From positions 14,095-33,300 of the forward strand of contig MU632108.1 of the NCBI GenBank assembly GCA_026770615.1: a DNA stretch of 19,206 nt. Reading direction: 5' to 3'. A model generated the notes under the pieces. It did not search any database. It was given only the letters and a program-made list of their open reading frames with translations, and was not told the origin of the DNA. This DNA is from Pavlovales sp. CCMP2436. Its lineage: Eukaryota; Haptophyta; Pavlovophyceae; Pavlovales. The position numbers and the translations under genes are program-made. Below are positions 16,052 through 19,206 of the stretch, piece after piece; position 1 is the first letter of the stretch; each line of letters starts with the position of its first letter.

Positions 16052-17158
16052 TATATGCCGCTTCTTGCACGAGCCCCTCGAACGGCCGCGACCCATCGTC
16101 CGCCTGCACATAAGGCCGGCGTTCGACGTGCCGCCCGGGCAGTGGCAGCCGCTCGGGTTGGAGAGCGGCCTGAACGCGTCGTCGATCCGGTCGATGATGT
16201 TCTTGGTCTCCGACTCGATCTTGTCGATCGTCTGGCTGAAGTCCTCCTTCACGTGCGGGAGCAGCTTCTCGATGTTGAGGCTCGTCAGGTGCGCCGGGTT
16301 GAGTATCTGCAGCACCACCTCGACCTTGGCACGCTGCTCGGGCGTCTGGGCGATCATGTCGGCCAGCGAGCCGCCCAGCCCTCCCACGATCGCGTCGCCC
16401 GCCATGCCGACGCCCGCCGCCAGCAGGTAGGCGTTCGCCGCGTGGTCGCCCTGCTCGCGCCGCAGGATGGCTGTGCGCACCTGGTGCATCGACATGGTCG
16501 TGTCGAGCAGCGCGGCGATCTCGATTAGCGCCGTGGCGATCGACCCGATGGCACCCAGCGCGCCGTCGGCCAGGCCCTTCTCCACCGAGCCCTCGGTCAG
16601 GTCGGCCGTCAGCTCCCCGAGCGGGTTGTCCACCGCGTCGGCTGCGCGCTCGAGCTCGTCCTGCCGCGCCACGTACCGTTCCAGCTAATTGTTGTCCTGC
16701 GCGGCCCACTCGAGCAGCTCCACGGCCTGTGTGCGCAGCTTGTCGTTGGCCAGCTCGCTCAGGTCGCCCGACAGGCCGAGGATCGCCAGGCCACCGCCCA
16801 GCTTGCCAATGGCCCCGACGCCGTACTTTGCAAGCGCCCCCTGCGACGCGCCCTGAGACGCGGCCACGAGCCCTCTCTGCGCGCCCTTCTGCGCGCCCTT
16901 GGACGCAACCGCCAGCGCGGCGTCCACCCCGATGGCCCCCGCCGCGTAGGGCACCATCGTCTTGAGCATGCCGCCGATCTGGTCGGCGAGCGAGAGCACA
17001 GGGACCGCGTCGAGCGGGGGCGGCAACTCACCGTTGTCGATCAGGGTCAGGTCGGCCTCGGGGTCTAAGGGCTCAGTGGCCGCCTGCTCGAGCGATAGGA
17101 GGTAGCCCACGCCCACGCTCACGGCCACGAAGCCGCCTACGTAGTACACGGTGCGCAT
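16051..17158 (-). pseudogene. Decayed membrane-protein gene I, possibly viral
   Basis: I chose ATG 17158 (MRTVYYVGGFVAVSVGVGYL). The open frame extends upstream to 17233 without an ATG. Residues 4-22 form a membrane segment. A Gly/Ala-rich region follows (GAIGKLGGGLAILGL), then TAG at 16685-16687, after which the same frame continues with no shift (LERYVARQDELERAAD) through more Gly/Ala hydrophobic stretches (ANAYLLAAGVGMAGDAIVGG) and a helical segment (DFSQTIDKIESETKNIIDRI) to a Cys-containing end (GCHCPGG) cut by R1 copy g. About 369 codons. The pattern of an N-terminal anchor plus several Gly/Ala-rich amphipathic stretches suits a virion membrane or entry-type protein, but no family is recognised and GC is high compared with the ATPase. 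Ownership by the virus is inference. Confidence 0.5.
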
Positions 17159-17224
17159 CTCGCTCAACCGGACGGCTCGAAAGTTTTTTTTAGAGTACTT
17201 TATTTCGTGCGCGATCCATGAAAG

Positions 17225-17360
17225 GATGTACAACGTACAACGTACCGAGGCCTGCCTACACAGTCCGCCTGCCTACACAACTACAACGTACGCAGGCCTA
17301 CAACGATCCTCGTCCTGCCTACACAGTCTGCGACGGCGCGCCTACACAGTCCTGCACCAC
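17225..17360. repeat. Irregular short repeats of CCTACACAGTC / TACAACGTA
   Basis: CCTACACAGTC occurs at about 17254, 17319 and 17340, and TACAACGTA-type words at 17228, 17236 and 17281, interleaved. No gene is supported here. Confidence 0.6.
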
Positions 17361-17399
17361 GGGTCACGCGATGTGCGCGGTGCAGGCGCGTACATCTGC

Positions 17400-18290
17400 G
17401 TAAGGTCGAGGATCCTCGCTGCATTGGAACCGAGACGACGCCTAGGGGCCCTATTGCGAAGTTCTCGAGGAACATGGGGCTCTGGCACCATCACACCTAG
17501 CCCCAGGCCTCCCATTCGAGATCCCACCAAACTACCGATCATCCCCCCCCTTATACCCTGCCCTCCCACCCATCCCCTCCCCTCCTCGTCCCGGCTTCCT
17601 CCCGCGTTACGCACTCGTGATCCCCGCGTCTCACATTTGTCCCTCACGGTGCGTGCTCCAATCCACCGATCACGTCAGCGCCCACCCGCGCAGTGACGGC
17701 GGACGGTGGAGTGCTGGTATCGAGGTCTTCTCCTGCAGGCACCGGAGCGAGGGCGACCGAGCGTGTCATGGCGGCGACGCGCGCGATGCTGGATCCTTTG
17801 GCGACAAACGCCGCGCGGGGGTGCGAGGCGTCGCCCATATTCGCCGTTGAGGACGGTGCGGGACCGAGCGTCGACCGGTCGTACTGAGGACCGAGGGAGC
17901 AGCAGTATTTGTTGCCCGCGGTCTAGCATCGGTTGCACGCGGACTCTCAGACAGTGAAACGAGAGCGGGCGGACGGATTAGAGGGAATCTAGTGGGGGCA
18001 GTGTCAATTATTAGTGTATGTATTTTTGTTAGTTATTATCGGGAAAGAGACGGGCGGGAGCATTGTTAGTTATTGTTAGATATTTCGTTATTTATTGGTG
18101 TAAATGTGCTTGTGAGTTACTGGTGTAGGCGAAGCTGTTAGTTATTGTTGTATTAACGGTTGTAAGTCATTCTACATCATAACAAAATGGCCACGCGCCA
18201 TGCACGCTCACGCGGTCGGCGAATGGAATCCATTACAGCGCATGTACTTTATATCGGTTAAATCAATAAATGAAATACGTTATACATATT
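17400..18290. other. Intergenic region, no supported gene
   Basis: GC-rich with C-runs to about 17990. Open frames overlap in several phases, as expected from composition. From 17995 to 18290 it turns AT-rich with several GTTAGTTATT words. Nothing recognisable. Confidence 0.5.
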
Positions 18291-18580
18291 TAACATAATG
18301 TGGCTAGGCAATTTCCTATCACAGACCAGACATTTAGCATCAGCCTGCGGACTATTCAGCTGCTCATCAAACGATCATGATACTCGCGGACCACACGGAC
18401 AACATGCGCGCGCACGCAGCCGGCCTCGCCGAGCTCAGCATCTCGATTCAGGCTGTCGTTCGACATGTCCATTTCGAGGCTTCACCGATTTCGAAATCGG
18501 CAGCGCAAAGTCGAAAAATCTTTCTCTCAGTTGGACGGCTTTTTCAATAAGGATTTTGCATTACTCCACCATGGCACAAT
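18290..18580 (+). other. Short open frames of uncertain status
   Basis: Two overlapping phases stay open: one from ATG 18298, and one from the ATG near 18378 (MILADHTDNMRAHAAGLAEL) to TAA near 18549. The second has a helical look, but I recognise neither. Confidence 0.2.
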
Positions 18581-18593
18581 ATAATCACGTTGG

Positions 18594-18642
18594 CAACATT
18601 CAAAACAGTCAGACGCCAGCTTATTGCATCCCTATCGTAAAA
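18594..18642 (+). mobile_element. R1 copy (h), 49 bp, with perfect 13-bp target duplication
   Basis: ATAATCACGTTGG is found at 18581-18593 and again at 18643-18655. The 49 bases between begin CAACATTCAAAACAGTCAGA, contain CGCCAGCTT, and end ATCCCTATCGTAAAA. This is the cleanest proof in the window that a piece this short can be a complete insertion. It is more diverged than the other copies. Confidence 0.9.
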
Positions 18643-18659
18643 ATAATCACGTTGGCCTT

Positions 18660-19206
18660 GAAGAATATTGTTTGGCGGCGCCAAGTATAAATTGCATATT
18701 TTGAGGAATGGCTTTTTTTTTGAGGTACTCAAGATTTTAAAAGAGAAAAAATGAACTTACTCTTATTATATCAACGATCATGCAGCCCGGTCATGCGATC
18801 ATGCGGGCAAAGTCGAAAGGTGCGGGGACGAGCGCGGGGACGGGGTATGGGGCAGTGACAGGGCAGGTACCGGGCGCCCGGGCGCGCGGGAGTGGGCGCT
18901 TGGACGCAGGCACGTTCAAAAAAAAACCCCCCCTCCCCTTATCCAAATCTAAACTTAGCGCCATTTCTCAACAGCAGCACTTGACATGACTTGTTAAATC
19001 GGCGGGCTTGGGGCTTGTCTAACTCGACCAGGCTTTTAGGGGCACTTAGATATAACACCCCTGGCTCTCCCCCGGGCCATCAAACTCCGTCCCAACACCT
19101 TATACATACGGGGCGCACGCCTCGGCCGCGGTGGCCGCGGCGGCCGCGGCGGACAGGGCACACGCACCTAGATGGGTGTGAGCGTTGTGTGTGTGAGGGG
19201 GGGGGG
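18660..19206. other. Terminal non-coding region ending in a G run
   Basis: No gene is seen. GC-rich from 18780 on, with CGGCCGCGG runs near 19120-19150 and a closing run of G at the edge of the window. Confidence 0.5.

Noticed and set aside
1854..16687. Recoded stop codons (alternative genetic code or readthrough) as the explanation for many in-frame stops
   Set aside because: TAG (1572, 1854, 2865, 12262, 16685), TAA (9602) and TGA (4295, 11650) are all involved, and frameshifts occur in the same genes. Decay explains both; a code change would favour one codon and no shifts.
17151..17957. Several open frames in the GC/C-rich spacer
   Set aside because: Low-complexity composition, overlapping frames in all phases, and no motif.
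19196..19206. Terminal G run as a telomere-like feature
   Set aside because: A plain G run at the window edge with no repeat unit; it may be low-complexity sequence or an assembly edge.

Overview
This is eukaryotic nuclear DNA, most likely from a unicellular alga or related protist (group not determinable here). The evidence is GC-rich background with AT-rich islands, two GT-AG introns in one decayed gene, abundant micro- and minisatellites, retroelement debris with target-site duplications, and remnants of a small double-stranded DNA virus. Almost every recognisable gene carries frameshifts or in-frame stops (TAA, TAG and TGA all occur), so the window reads as a graveyard of mobile and viral DNA.

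Layout. (1) 438-3740 is a DNA transposon of about 3.3 kb with terminal inverted repeats and an 8-bp target duplication (7/8 match). It carries a decayed, intron-containing transposase gene on +. (2) 4109-9934 is a block of decayed genes that all lie on the - strand. It includes a clear A32-type genome-packaging ATPase (8608-9372) of the kind found in virophages and polinton-like viruses (PLVs), a ~330-codon candidate structural gene (4109-5110), and several small unrecognised genes. Three of its gene starts carry or lie near a shared 15-bp motif. A further gene on + (10925-11401) looks like a PLV/giant-virus structural protein. I read 4109-11401 as an endogenous PLV or virophage relic. No major capsid, DNA polymerase or integrase gene is visible. 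(3) 9932-10790 is a GC-rich ~200-bp minisatellite. (4) 11417-13356 (-) is a long decayed reading frame whose first half resembles the C-terminal end of non-LTR retrotransposon (LINE) polyproteins, including a restriction-like endonuclease pattern. (5) 13380-15300 holds satellites and small inverted-repeat elements. (6) 15297-16051 holds an inverted-repeat element and a cluster of retroelement tails. (7) 16051-17158 (-) is a decayed membrane-protein gene. (8) The rest is non-coding apart from one tiny insertion at 18594.

The unifying story is a dispersed repeat, here called R1. Eight copies end at the same 3' sequence (GAATCCCTATCA plus a TA-rich tail) but begin at different points: inside a protein homologous to the gene at 11417-13356, at its stop codon, or only ~49 bp from the end. 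Direct duplications of 11-14 bp flank several of them. That is the signature of target-primed reverse transcription by a LINE. These insertions lie in or beside almost every viral gene. One insertion of 189 bp sits in frame inside the + strand viral gene, between perfect 14-bp duplications. It pairs the R1 3' end with two copies of a second ~58-bp repeat, R2.
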